Assembly (NCBI RefSeq): GCF_024807845.1 | Contig: NZ_JANUEQ010000003.1 | Span: 434,001-498,000, forward strand | DNA: 64,000 nucleotides | Source of the DNA: Klebsiella sp. BIGb0407 | Lineage (GTDB): Bacteria; Pseudomonadota; Gammaproteobacteria; Enterobacterales; Enterobacteriaceae | Reading direction: 5' to 3' | Shown: positions 40,314 to 48,969 of the stretch, piece by piece | Numbering within the stretch: the stretch's first letter is position 1 | Layout of the letters: every line of letters begins with the position of its first letter | Translations under genes and position numbers: made by a program | Notes under the pieces: generated by a model | Seen by the model: the letters and a program-made list of their open reading frames with translations, nothing else | Told to the model about the DNA's origin: nothing | Database searches by the model: none

Positions 40314-40424
40314 ATGACACAGTTCCGCTGTTGTACCGAACATCACCGTGTTGATCCTACTAATTTATTGATTTTTGGAGTACATCATGAGCAACAATCC
40401 AGACCTGGCACTGCCGATACTTGA
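40314..40424 (+). CDS. Cys-Cys leader peptide ORF upstream of the dioxygenase gene
   Basis: A 36-codon ORF (beginning MTQFRCCTEHHRVDPTNLL) has a strong ribosome site, TAGGAG, seven bases upstream of its ATG. Codons 6 and 7 are tandem Cys codons (40329-40334), followed by HHRVDP. The ORF runs across the next gene's ribosome site and start codon (40387) in a different frame and stops at 40422-40424. TTAGTAGGA (40298-40306), which holds its ribosome site, is perfectly complementary to TCCTACTAA (40355-40363). The layout fits a cysteine-sensing attenuation or translational-coupling leader. It resembles, by inference only, the Cys/HVD-type leaders known upstream of sulfur genes in Actinobacteria. 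Confidence 0.6.
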   Translation: MTQFRCCTEHHRVDPTNLLIFGVHHEQQSRPGTADT

Positions 40425-41424
40425 CCTCTCTCAGTTAAAAGGTACCCCAACTGACCGCGCAGCATTTCTGAGTCAGTTACGTTACGCCGCACGTGAAATC
40501 GGATTCTTCTATCTCATCAACCATGGTATTAGCAGCGAACTGCAACAAGCCGTTCAACAGCAATCTCGTCTGTTCTTCGCGCTCCCTGACGACCAAAAAC
40601 AGAATGTCAGCATGATCCACTCCCCCCATTTTCGTGGTTATAACCGTGCAGCCAGTGAGCTGACGCGGGGTAAACCTGACTGGCGTGAACAATTCGATGT
40701 TGGTGCTGAACGCCCGGTATTGTCGCTGGATGAAAACACCCCCGCGTGGCGCAGACTGCAGGGACCCAACTTATGGCCACAAGCACTGCCTGCGCTAAAA
40801 ACCACGGTTTTACAATGGCAAAGTGAAATGACCGAAGTGGCACTGACTCTGCTGAAAACATTTGCCACAGCGCTGAGTCTGCCAGAAAACGCTTTCGAAA
40901 AGCTCTACGGCAATGAACCAAACGAACACATTAAACTCATTCGTTATCCTGGCCAGCAAGGTACTCAAAGCAATCAAGGAGTCGGCGCTCATAAAGATTC
41001 CGGTTTCCTGAGTTTCTTGCTCCAGGATGACCAAAAGGGTCTGCAAGTTGAAGTCTCACCAAATAACTGGATTGATGCCAGCCCTCTGCCCGGCAGCTTT
41101 GTGGTCAATATTGGTGAGTTATTAGAACTGGCGACCAATGGCTACCTGCGTGCAACTGTACACCGTGTGGTATCGCCACCCGCGAACCAGGAGCGTCTGT
41201 CCATCGCGTTCTTCCTCGGCGCACAGCTGGATGCCGTAGTCCCGGTTTATGAACTCCCCGAAGCACTCTCTCGTGAAGCACAAGGACCGGAAAGCGATCC
41301 CCATAATCCGCTGTTGCGCGATGTTGGCTGGAACTATCTGAAAGGCCGTCTGCGCTCACACCCTGACGTGGCTGAACGTTACTACCCTGAAACTGTTAAA
41401 AAAACCTCAGAAACTGTTGCTTAA
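40387..41424 (+). CDS. 2-oxoglutarate/Fe(II) dioxygenase, isopenicillin N synthase-like
   Basis: This 345-residue cytosolic oxygenase has the DIOX_N domain (about 10-120) and the double-stranded beta-helix 2OG-FeII domain (about 175-290). The iron ligands are His202, Asp204 and His259, and the 2-oxoglutarate clamp is Arg270-x-Ser272. The ATG at 40387 has GGAG eight bases upstream; a TTG twelve bases earlier is not needed. It is the first structural gene of an operon with a MetQNI-like importer. I infer that it oxidises an imported sulfur (or amino-acid-like) compound, perhaps releasing usable sulfur; the substrate is not known. It is not a penicillin biosynthesis gene. Confidence 0.9.
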   Translation: MSNNPDLALPILDLSQLKGTPTDRAAFLSQLRYAAREIGFFYLINHGISSELQQAVQQQSRLFFALPDDQKQNVSMIHSPHFRGYNRAASELTRGKPDWREQFDVGAERPVLSLDENTPAWRRLQGPNLWPQALPALKTTVLQWQSEMTEVALTLLKTFATALSLPENAFEKLYGNEPNEHIKLIRYPGQQGTQSNQGVGAHKDSGFLSFLLQDDQKGLQVEVSPNNWIDASPLPGSFVVNIGELLELATNGYLRATVHRVVSPPANQERLSIAFFLGAQLDAVVPVYELPEALSREAQGPESDPHNPLLRDVGWNYLKGRLRSHPDVAERYYPETVKKTSETVA

Positions 41425-41440
41425 GTATAGGAATAAATCG

Positions 41441-42247
41441 ATGAAAAGAACGTCATTTAAGTTAGCCAGTATCGCTCTGTCACTCTCCTTTGCTTTTGCA
41501 GCCCAGGCTGCGGATGCGCTACGCATTGCCGCAGATCCCGTGCCTCACTCGGAGATCCTTGCCTTTGTACAAAAAGAGGACCCGGCGAATAAGCTCAAAG
41601 TTATTGAACTGAGTAACGGCATTAACGCTAATGAGCTACTAGCCAATGGTGACGTTGATGCCAACTATTTCCAGCATTTACCGTATTTGCTGGATCAGGA
41701 AAAAGCGCTCGGTAAGAAATTTGTTGTGGCAGCAACGGTGCATATTGAGCCGTTTGGGGTTTATTCGAGAAAATATAAATCACTCAAAGATGTTCCGAAT
41801 GGCGCGACTGTCGCTATACCCAATAACGTGACTAACCTGAGTCGTGGCCTGTATCTGCTACAAGATAATGGTCTGATTACTCTGAGACCTGAATTTAAAG
41901 ATGCTTCCCTGAAGCTCGCTACTCCGAAAGATATCGTCGGTAACCCGAAAAATCTGAAGATTGTTGAGGTCGAGTCTCCGCAGATCCCACGTTCTCTGGA
42001 TGATGTTGATCTCGGAATCATCAATGGTAACTACGCGCTTGAAGCCGGTTTAGTTCCAGCAAAAGATGCCCTGGCTCTGGAAAGCGCCGTGAATAATCCT
42101 TATGCCAACCTTCTGGTGACCACACCTGAACTAGCTAATGACCCGCGTATTAAAGCGCTGGCTAAAGATTTAGAATCAAAAGCGACTGCTGACTTTATTA
42201 ATAAGCAATATAACAACTCCGTTATTCCGGTTGCTCATAAGCCATGA
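41441..42247 (+). CDS. NlpA/MetQ-family periplasmic binding protein
   Basis: This 268-residue substrate-binding protein has a signal peptide ([17 protein letters not shown]) ending in AQA without a lipobox Cys, whereas MetQ is a lipoprotein. The mature part follows the family: [42 protein letters not shown] and the C-terminal NNPYANLL. Family members bind methionine or related sulfur amino acids. The ATG at 41441 is 16 bases past the dioxygenase stop. Its 3' end overlaps the ATPase gene by four bases. Confidence 0.9.
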   Translation: MKRTSFKLASIALSLSFAFAAQAADALRIAADPVPHSEILAFVQKEDPANKLKVIELSNGINANELLANGDVDANYFQHLPYLLDQEKALGKKFVVAATVHIEPFGVYSRKYKSLKDVPNGATVAIPNNVTNLSRGLYLLQDNGLITLRPEFKDASLKLATPKDIVGNPKNLKIVEVESPQIPRSLDDVDLGIINGNYALEAGLVPAKDALALESAVNNPYANLLVTTPELANDPRIKALAKDLESKATADFINKQYNNSVIPVAHKP

Positions 42248-43032
42248 TTACACTTGAGCGGCTGAGCAAAGTGTATGCTGGAGAAGGCCAACCGGCGCTT
42301 GATGACATAAACCTGGAGGTGCCGAAAGGCGCCGTCTATGGAATTCTTGGTCGCAGTGGCGCAGGGAAAAGTACACTGATCCGCTGTCTCAATTTACTGG
42401 AGCGGCCCACGAAGGGCCGCATCATTATGAATGGCCAGGATATCACGACCTATTCACAGCGTGACTTACGATTACACCGTCAGCGCACGGGAATGGTATT
42501 CCAGCATTTCAATCTTATTCATGCGCGCAATGTTGAGGACAATATTGCCGTTCCCTTAGAAATCGCGGGGGTCTCAAAAGATAAGCGAAAATTACGTGTG
42601 CTGGAGTTACTGGACTTGGTCGGCCTGAGCGATAAAGCAAAAGCCTTTCCTTCCCAGCTCTCTGGCGGACAAAAACAGCGGGTGGGTATTGCCCGAGCCT
42701 TAGCAGCACACCCGGATATCTTGCTGTGTGATGAAGCAACCAGCGCACTTGACCCTGAAACAACGGCTTCTGTGCTGGGACTACTGGCAGAGATTAATCG
42801 TCAGCTCGGCCTGACGATTGTGCTTATCACCCACCAGTTGGAGGTGGTTAAGACTATTTGCGATCACGCCGCTTTACTGGAAAAAGGCAGGCTGATTGAG
42901 AGCGGCCCTCTGTCTGAAAGACTGATTGATCCCTTCTCTCGCTTGCGCGCCGCATTGCTTCATAACAGTGAAGCTGAAAAAGCATTTTTACGTCGTCATG
43001 GTGTTGAAGAGAGGGTGCTATGCGTAGCCTGA
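42244..43032 (+). CDS. MetN-like ABC transporter ATPase lacking the NIL domain
   Basis: This 262-residue ATPase has Walker [10 protein letters not shown] near 36-44, signature LSGGQKQR and Walker [12 protein letters not shown], all in the MetN style. MetN of E. coli is about 343 residues because it carries a C-terminal NIL domain through which methionine inhibits transport. Here the protein ends soon after the ABC core ([13 protein letters not shown]), so this trans-inhibition is unlikely. It overlaps metQ-like by four and metI-like by 13 bases. Confidence 0.9.
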   Translation: MITLERLSKVYAGEGQPALDDINLEVPKGAVYGILGRSGAGKSTLIRCLNLLERPTKGRIIMNGQDITTYSQRDLRLHRQRTGMVFQHFNLIHARNVEDNIAVPLEIAGVSKDKRKLRVLELLDLVGLSDKAKAFPSQLSGGQKQRVGIARALAAHPDILLCDEATSALDPETTASVLGLLAEINRQLGLTIVLITHQLEVVKTICDHAALLEKGRLIESGPLSERLIDPFSRLRAALLHNSEAEKAFLRRHGVEERVLCVA

Positions 43033-43688
43033 GCTGGGAAGATTTATGGCCGTTATTACTCGAGGGTACGCTGGATACGCTTTATATGGTGGCACTGGCT
43101 GCGTTATTTACCCTGCTAATCGGTTTACCGCTAGGCGTATTGCTGTTTATTACTCGCCGTGAGGGGGTTCTGCCTGCGCCGCGTGTAAATCAGCTACTCG
43201 GCAGTATTATTAACGTCGGCCGTTCATTACCCTTTATCGTGTTACTGATCGCGCTAATTCCTTTTACGCGTATTATTGTCGGCACCACGCTCGGTAGTAC
43301 CGCCGCTGTAGTCCCTATCACTATCGGCGCTTTTCCCTTCTTTGCCCGTATTGTGGAAAGTGCGCTGGATGAAGTCGATAAGGGACGCATCGAAGCTATT
43401 CTTTCAATGGGCGGTAATGCCTGGCATGTTATCAGCAAAGTGTTACTACCCGAGGCCCTGCCAGCCCTGCTGGCGGGTATCACGCTCACCGTGGTAATGC
43501 TGATTGGCTTCTCTTCAATGGCTGGCGTAATCGGTGGCGGTGGCTTAGGTGATTTAGCTATCCGCTACGGTTATCAGCGCTTTAATGACCAGGTGATGAT
43601 AGGCACCGTGGTTATCCTGGTCGCTATGGTTCAACTGGTACAAAGTACCGGGGACAGGCTGGTTCGTCGTCTCGCCCATCGTCGCTAA
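43020..43688 (+). CDS. MetI-like ABC transporter permease
   Basis: This 222-residue inner-membrane permease has five predicted helices and the BPD_transp_1 fold. The coupling segment [20 protein letters not shown] matches the EAA loop that contacts the ATPase. The segment [22 protein letters not shown] is typical of MetI. It starts inside the ATPase gene. A strong terminator ends the four-gene operon. Confidence 0.92.
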   Translation: MRSLSWEDLWPLLLEGTLDTLYMVALAALFTLLIGLPLGVLLFITRREGVLPAPRVNQLLGSIINVGRSLPFIVLLIALIPFTRIIVGTTLGSTAAVVPITIGAFPFFARIVESALDEVDKGRIEAILSMGGNAWHVISKVLLPEALPALLAGITLTVVMLIGFSSMAGVIGGGGLGDLAIRYGYQRFNDQVMIGTVVILVAMVQLVQSTGDRLVRRLAHRR

Positions 43689-43708
43689 ATATCCTTCTGC
43701 CTTGCTGA

Positions 43709-43740
43709 CCCGACATCCTGTCCAGATGTCGGGTATTTAT
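43709..43740 (+). terminator. Terminator after the MetI-like gene
   Basis: CCCGACATC and GATGTCGGG form a 9-bp stem around CTGTCCA, followed by TATTTATCTT. Confidence 0.85.
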
Positions 43741-43800
43741 CTTCAAATCCCCTTCCCGTCATCCATGTTCTATTTTCTGGTCGCGATCACAAAAATAAAA

Positions 43801-43875
43801 TGTTAACGATAACAAAAGTGATTTAAATCACATTTTAACCTGTTTTTGCTTTTCACCCTCAAAGTTAACGTTAAC
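43801..43875 (+). promoter_or_regulatory. csc operon control region: two CscR operators and a CRP site
   Basis: TGTTAACGATAACA (43801-43814) and the perfect palindrome GTTAACGTTAAC (43864-43875) are LacI-type operators about 62 bases apart, suited to looping by a tetrameric or paired repressor. Between them AGTGA-TTTAAA-TCACA (43817-43832) matches the CRP half-sites with the standard 6-base spacer. Sucrose induction plus catabolite control is implied. Confidence 0.82.
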
Positions 43876-43908
43876 AATTGAGTTAATAAATATTCAGGGG
43901 ATAGCCAA

Positions 43909-45159
43909 ATGGCTCTGACAATACGCAAACAACATCATTATCTGGTTCTGAGTGGACTCCTGTTTACCTTCTTCTGGACCTGGTCTTCTGTTTTTTCACT
44001 GATCTCTCTTTGGTTACATCAAAAGATAGGGTTGAGTGGCGCTGAAACCGGTCTGATATTTTCCATTATCGCCCTTACAGCCCTGTGCGCGCAGCCGTTA
44101 TACGGTTTTGTCCAGGATAAACTGGGACTGAAAAAAACGCTGCTTAGGGTAATAGGTTTCCTGCTGTTAATCAGCGGTCCTTATTTTATTTTTGTTTGTA
44201 CGCCCCTGCTTCACTTTCATATTGTGCCGGGGGCTATCAGCATCGGGCTTTATGTCGGTGCAACCTTCTTTGCCGGTATCGGTGCTCTAGAGTGTTATAC
44301 CGAACGTGTTAGCCGTATTGTTGGTTTTGAGTACGGACGCGCCAGAATGTGGGGCTCGCTGGGCTGGGCCGGAGCCACCTTACTTGCCGGGTTACTGTTT
44401 AATATTAACCCGCAACTGAATTTCTGGATGGGCAGTGTTTCCGCGCTGATTTTCATCGCGCTCTTATGGTGGATGAAAGATGTCCAGACCAATGCCTTTA
44501 ATGAACTGGAATACGGCAAAACCAGCTCCCTTTCGCTTAATGATGCATTAAGCTTACTTAAGCTACCGCGCTTCTGGGCATTAGTGGTTTTTGTCTGCGG
44601 GGTCAGTGTTTATAACGTGTACGATCAACAATTCCCTATCTATTTTGCTTCGCTATTCAGTGATGTTAACCACGGCAATGAAATGTTCGGTTTCCTGAAC
44701 TCTTTCCAGGTATTTCTTGAAGCTATAGGGCTATTTCTCGCTCCTTTCCTGGTTAATAAAATCGGCGCTAAACGTGGCCTGTTACTGAGTGGTTTTATTA
44801 TGGCATTACGTATCTTTGGCTCAGGTATGGCCGTCGATACTGTCATGATTTCAGCAATGAAATTACTGCATGCTGTGGAGCTACCTATCCTGTTGATCTC
44901 AATGTTTAAATACATCACAACACAATTTGATCAGCGTCTTTCAGCCACGCTCTATTTAGTCGGATTCCAGTTTGTCACCTCTATTTGTGCCAGCATCTTA
45001 TCACCACTGGTTGGACGAGGTTATGACCAGCTCGGATTCCCGGATACCTATATGATCCTTGCGGGTCTGGTGTTCTGCTTCACGCTAATTTCAAGCTTCT
45101 TGCTCAATGGCGATACGCCTAAACAGCCCGTAGCCCCTCTTAATTTACAAACCAGGTAA
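43909..45159 (+). CDS. cscB: CscB-like sucrose:proton symporter
   Basis: This 416-residue major facilitator protein of the oligosaccharide:H+ symporter family (LacY, RafB, CscB) has twelve hydrophobic helices. Family blocks include YGFVQDKLGLKK, FEYGRARMWGSLG and DQRLSATLYLVGFQ. Identity to E. coli CscB is moderate, and substrate assignment rests mainly on the neighbours cscA and cscR. The start GGGGATAGCCAAATG is clear. Its stop TAATG overlaps the start of cscA. Confidence 0.88.
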   Translation: MALTIRKQHHYLVLSGLLFTFFWTWSSVFSLISLWLHQKIGLSGAETGLIFSIIALTALCAQPLYGFVQDKLGLKKTLLRVIGFLLLISGPYFIFVCTPLLHFHIVPGAISIGLYVGATFFAGIGALECYTERVSRIVGFEYGRARMWGSLGWAGATLLAGLLFNINPQLNFWMGSVSALIFIALLWWMKDVQTNAFNELEYGKTSSLSLNDALSLLKLPRFWALVVFVCGVSVYNVYDQQFPIYFASLFSDVNHGNEMFGFLNSFQVFLEAIGLFLAPFLVNKIGAKRGLLLSGFIMALRIFGSGMAVDTVMISAMKLLHAVELPILLISMFKYITTQFDQRLSATLYLVGFQFVTSICASILSPLVGRGYDQLGFPDTYMILAGLVFCFTLISSFLLNGDTPKQPVAPLNLQTR

Positions 45160-46610
45160 TGACCATGAAAAGCCAACTTTCCCAGGCACAGCTTGCCTTA
45201 GAAGCGAACATTAAGACTCGGGGTAACACCTTTTACCCGCAGTATCACCTGTCACCACCCGCTGGCTGGATGAACGATCCTAACGGATTGATTTATCACA
45301 ATGGTCTTTACCATGCTTTCTATCAGCATCATCCCTTTGATGAGAACTGGGGCCCGATGCACTGGGGACATTCTACAAGCGAAGATATGGTGCACTGGAC
45401 AGCACAACCGATAGCACTGGCTCCGGGTGATAAGTGGGATATCGACGGCTGCTTTTCTGGCAGTGCGGTTGATGATAATGGCGTGTTATCCCTTATCTAT
45501 ACCGGCCATATCTGGCTGGACGGCAGTGGTAATGACAGCGCTATCCGTCAGGTGCAGTGTCTGGCGACAAGCCTTGACGGGATCCATTTTGAAAAGCAAG
45601 GTGTCATCCTTAATCCACCGCCAGGGATCATGCATTTTCGGGATCCAAAAGTCTGGCAGCAGGACGGCGAGTGGTGGATGGTCATCGGTGCGCGAGATCT
45701 CGACGATGTCGGCCAGGTTCTGCTCTATCGCGGAAGCTCGCTGCGTGACTGGCAATTAGATCGGGTACTGGCACAAGCGGATTCTGAAATGGGCTATATG
45801 TGGGAGTGCCCGGACTTCTTCCCTCTTGGCGAAGATAATCTGCTGATGTTCTCCCCGCAAGGTATCAAGGCTCAGGGTTATGAAAACCTTAACCTGTTCC
45901 AGAGCGGTTATTTAAGGGGTAAATGGCAGCCTGGCAGTGATTTTACAGCGGTACAGGACTTTGTCGAAATGGACAGAGGCCACGACTTTTATGCCCCACA
46001 ATCCTTTATTGCTGCCGATGGTCGTCGCATAGTCATGGGCTGGATGGATATGTGGGAATCGCCTATGCCCGGAAAACAGGAAGGCTGGGCGGGTTCTCTG
46101 ACCCTGCCCCGTGAACTGACTCTGGGTATTCGGGGAGAAGTGTTGCAAAATCCTATTGCTGAACTGGCAACACTGCGTACCGAGCACTATACGATAACGC
46201 CTTGCTGGCTGGATATTCAGCCACAGCAGCTTCATCAGCAGGCGAAAACCATTGAACTGGAACTGAGCTGGAATTGTGCTGCCAGCAACGCACAACGCTA
46301 TGGTCTGCGCTTAGGCAGTTGCCTTGAATTGTATGTCGATTCAGCCGAAAAACGGCTGGTGCTGTCTCGCCACTCTGCAGATGAGGCTCTCAATAGCGAA
46401 CGTAGCGTTGCCATCAGTACCGCAAGTGAGCTGAAACTACGGATATTCATTGACCATAGCTCGGTCGAGGTGTTTGTTAACGAGGGTGAAGCCTGTATGA
46501 CCAGCCGTATCTACCCGCAACCTGACGATCGCCAGTTAGCCCTGTTTGCACACAGGGGCCGGGCGCTCTGTCAGGGCGGTCTGTTGTGGGAGCTTAGCGA
46601 TTCACAGTGA
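45159..46610 (+). CDS. cscA: CscA, sucrose hydrolase (GH32)
   Basis: CscA hydrolyses imported sucrose in the cytoplasm to glucose and fructose. The 483-residue protein has the five-bladed propeller of family 32, with the nucleophile Asp40 in WMNDPNG. The HFRDPK block and the acid/base in ECPD (near 222) are present. The C-terminal beta-sandwich includes IFIDHSSVEVFVNEGE. It is highly similar to E. coli CscA. The start may be 45159 or the ATG six bases later. The 3' end overlaps the convergent cscR by nine bases. Confidence 0.94.
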   Translation: MTMKSQLSQAQLALEANIKTRGNTFYPQYHLSPPAGWMNDPNGLIYHNGLYHAFYQHHPFDENWGPMHWGHSTSEDMVHWTAQPIALAPGDKWDIDGCFSGSAVDDNGVLSLIYTGHIWLDGSGNDSAIRQVQCLATSLDGIHFEKQGVILNPPPGIMHFRDPKVWQQDGEWWMVIGARDLDDVGQVLLYRGSSLRDWQLDRVLAQADSEMGYMWECPDFFPLGEDNLLMFSPQGIKAQGYENLNLFQSGYLRGKWQPGSDFTAVQDFVEMDRGHDFYAPQSFIAADGRRIVMGWMDMWESPMPGKQEGWAGSLTLPRELTLGIRGEVLQNPIAELATLRTEHYTITPCWLDIQPQQLHQQAKTIELELSWNCAASNAQRYGLRLGSCLELYVDSAEKRLVLSRHSADEALNSERSVAISTASELKLRIFIDHSSVEVFVNEGEACMTSRIYPQPDDRQLALFAHRGRALCQGGLLWELSDSQ

Positions 46611-47597
46611 AACCCGCTTCAGTAACGGGCAAGGCAGATAGCTAATACCGCGACTCTGACGCCCTTCTATCACGTGCAATGCCGCCTGACGACCCAGTTC
46701 GTGATGCGGTAATTGCACGGTGCTCAGCGGCGGTAAAAAGAGCTCGCCAACACCAATCAGATTGTCATATCCCAGTACCGCGGCTTGCTGAGGAATTTTG
46801 ATTCCTTTTGCCAGTAACTGTTGATAACCAACAAACGCAATCCGATCATTGCCACAAACCAGCACATCAAAATCGGGCAGATTCTGCTCACAATGTGCCT
46901 CCAGCAAGGCAGCCAGATCGGTATAGTGGTCATCCCCCATTGTCATATGATACTGCTGCACATCGTCCAGATTCAGCCCAGCTTCTTGCCAGGCTTGTTC
47001 AAAACCGTCACGACGCGCTTTACTCGCCAGGGTTTCAACCGGTAGCCAGAAACAGAGAGGTCGCCGATATCCTTGAGCAATTAAATAACGGGTAGCTTCA
47101 TACTGACCGGAAAAATCATCGGGAATATAGCAAGGTAACGCGGGATCATCAGTAACACAGTTCGCCAGTACGACAGGTTTATCTTCAAGCGCTTTAGGCA
47201 GTGTGACGTGGCGTAAACCCATGGTGGTAAAAATAATACCGTCTGGTCGCTGAGATAATAGCTGCTTAACCGCCCGCTCGCTGTCATCAACAGAGAGAAT
47301 ATTAATCAGAAAGCTGTTCCACCCTGATTCACGCGCAGTCTGTTCAATCGCCAGTAACATTTCGACTGAAAAAGGGGTCGTGGCGGTATCAAGAGCCAGA
47401 ATCGCTATCGTTGAGGCGCTGCTTCCCTGATTGCGAATTTTTCGCGCGGAATAATCTGGTACGTAATGCAGGGTATCAATGGCCTGCTGCACCCGTTCTC
47501 TGGTAGCGGGTTTAACATTATCGGGGTGATTAATCACCCGCGAAACTGTCATTAATGAAACCCCAGCCATCGTTGCTACGTCTTTTAAAGAAGCCAT
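46602..47597 (-). CDS. cscR: CscR, LacI-family repressor of the csc genes
   Basis: This 331-residue LacI/GalR regulator is nearly identical in layout to E. coli CscR. The helix-turn-helix is MASLKDVATMAGVSLMTVSRV, the hinge helix region is YVPDYSARKIR, and the sugar-binding core ends CPLLKRVSL. The ATG at 47597 is the conserved start; the in-frame extension to 47666 is not. Its likely targets are the two operators before cscB. Confidence 0.94.
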   Translation of the reverse strand: MASLKDVATMAGVSLMTVSRVINHPDNVKPATRERVQQAIDTLHYVPDYSARKIRNQGSSASTIAILALDTATTPFSVEMLLAIEQTARESGWNSFLINILSVDDSERAVKQLLSQRPDGIIFTTMGLRHVTLPKALEDKPVVLANCVTDDPALPCYIPDDFSGQYEATRYLIAQGYRRPLCFWLPVETLASKARRDGFEQAWQEAGLNLDDVQQYHMTMGDDHYTDLAALLEAHCEQNLPDFDVLVCGNDRIAFVGYQQLLAKGIKIPQQAAVLGYDNLIGVGELFLPPLSTVQLPHHELGRQAALHVIEGRQSRGISYLPCPLLKRVSL

Positions 47598-47711
47598 ATC
47601 ATCCGCGAAAAGAGAGGGAAACCATGATATTAACGCGTTTCTTGCGGATTTAACACTCACAGACAACCTGATTCAATCACCAGATTGCCTGTCGGGATAA
47701 ACTACGAAGGG

Positions 47712-48794
47712 TTATGGTAAGGATTCAACTTTCTCAAAAGCTCTCAATAATACTTCAGGAGAAAGTTCAACCGGTAAAGCATGGATCGACTCGCCCGGCT
47801 GTAATGCCCGAGCAATGACTTGATTTAGCTGTTCCGTCTGATGAATATCCACATCCAGTTGCGCAAGCTTAGTCGGCAGATTAAAGCGGGCAAAGGCTTG
47901 AGTTAACTGTTGCAGGACATCGTCCTGACCCAGAAGCGCACTTTGTACCAGAATGCCGTAAGCCACTTTGGTGCCATGCAGAAAACGGTCAGTCTGCGGC
48001 AAGGTAGTCAGGCCATTATGTATCGCATGCGCTGCTGCCACACGGGTATAGCGCTCACCCAGACCGCCCACCATGCCGCCACCAGCAATAATCGCATCAA
48101 CAACATCGAGAAATTTCTGGCTGAGCAGCCCGTTTGCACTGTCCTCCAGAGCCTGTTCGCTACTTTCCAGCAGCACGTCACGGATGCTCCGCGCGGCACT
48201 GATCCCTAAACGTACCGTCAGCGGCAGGCTTTCAGGCTGCGGGCTAAGAACCACCGCTTCATACCATTTTGCCAGCGTATCGCCAATACCCGCCAGCAAG
48301 TACTCAGCCGGGGCGTGCAAAATAATTTCAGGCTCTACCAGTACCAGATGATTAGCATCGTTAAAGATTTCATAACCCAGAGCCTGTCCGGCATCGTTAT
48401 ACCAGACTGAAAGCGGAGTCCAGGCGGCACAGGTGGCCGCGATAGTCGGAATCGCCACCAGCGGGGCCTTCAACCTTCTGGCAACGGCTTTTACAGTATC
48501 CAGCAATGCCCCACCGCCAACCCCAATCACTACCTGGCTATCACCCGCCTCGGCAACCAGCCGCTGAACATCGCTTTCACTACAGTGGCCACGAAACAAA
48601 ATATGTTTCGCCCCGGGTAAATTAAAAGCAGCAGGTAAAAACGATTTTGCCGCCGCCAGGGCACGCTCACCGTAAATCCACACAGCCTGACTCAGCTGTT
48701 CTTCAGAATAAAACTCACTCAGACGGGAAAGACTTCCCGGATGAGAGAAATAGTTAGCGGGGCCGGTAACAACACGGATAGCGGTGCTGGACAT
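47712..48794 (-). CDS. hcxA: HcxA (YbdH), hydroxycarboxylate dehydrogenase
   Basis: This 360-residue iron-alcohol-dehydrogenase-fold enzyme is very similar to E. coli YbdH/HcxA, reported to reduce 2-oxo acids such as 2-oxoglutarate and 2-oxobutanoate with NADPH. The cofactor loop VIGVGGGALLDTVKAVARR and the TIAATCAAWTPLSV block are present. Metal-ligand histidines occur in the second half (AAAHAIHNGL, FLHGTKVAYG). In E. coli ybdH stands beside ybdL (the mtnE homologue). Here hcxA bounds one side of the methionine-salvage cluster and mtnE the other. A role on the 2-oxo acid KMTB is an inference. Confidence 0.92.
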   Translation of the reverse strand: MSSTAIRVVTGPANYFSHPGSLSRLSEFYSEEQLSQAVWIYGERALAAAKSFLPAAFNLPGAKHILFRGHCSESDVQRLVAEAGDSQVVIGVGGGALLDTVKAVARRLKAPLVAIPTIAATCAAWTPLSVWYNDAGQALGYEIFNDANHLVLVEPEIILHAPAEYLLAGIGDTLAKWYEAVVLSPQPESLPLTVRLGISAARSIRDVLLESSEQALEDSANGLLSQKFLDVVDAIIAGGGMVGGLGERYTRVAAAHAIHNGLTTLPQTDRFLHGTKVAYGILVQSALLGQDDVLQQLTQAFARFNLPTKLAQLDVDIHQTEQLNQVIARALQPGESIHALPVELSPEVLLRAFEKVESLP

Positions 48795-48843
48795 AATTTA
48801 TTTCCTTTACATGCTGTTGTCGCAGAAACGATTTAGCTCTAAT

Positions 48844-48867
48844 ATATGTCCGGACTTCTGGACGGCT
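48844..48867. promoter_or_regulatory. Candidate MetJ operator between hcxA and the ABC importer
   Basis: Three tandem 8-base units ATATGTCC, GGACTTCT and GGACGGCT match the met box AGACGTCT at 5, 6 and 6 of 8 positions. They lie in the 94-base (or longer) divergent spacer. MetJ binds such adjoining imperfect boxes cooperatively. Confidence 0.45.
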
Positions 48868-48969
48868 AATAACATTTAGTTTTATCTTATGCTTTTTCAC
48901 TCATTGCACGCAACCAGGAAGGCCGTTAAAAATTTGAATCAGTTTATTATTTCAAAAGCAGATCCCAGT

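Noticed and set aside
40387-41424. Beta-lactam antibiotic biosynthesis from the isopenicillin N synthase-like gene
   Set aside because: No ACV synthetase or other pathway gene is near. This fold is shared by many unrelated oxygenases, and the neighbours are transport genes.
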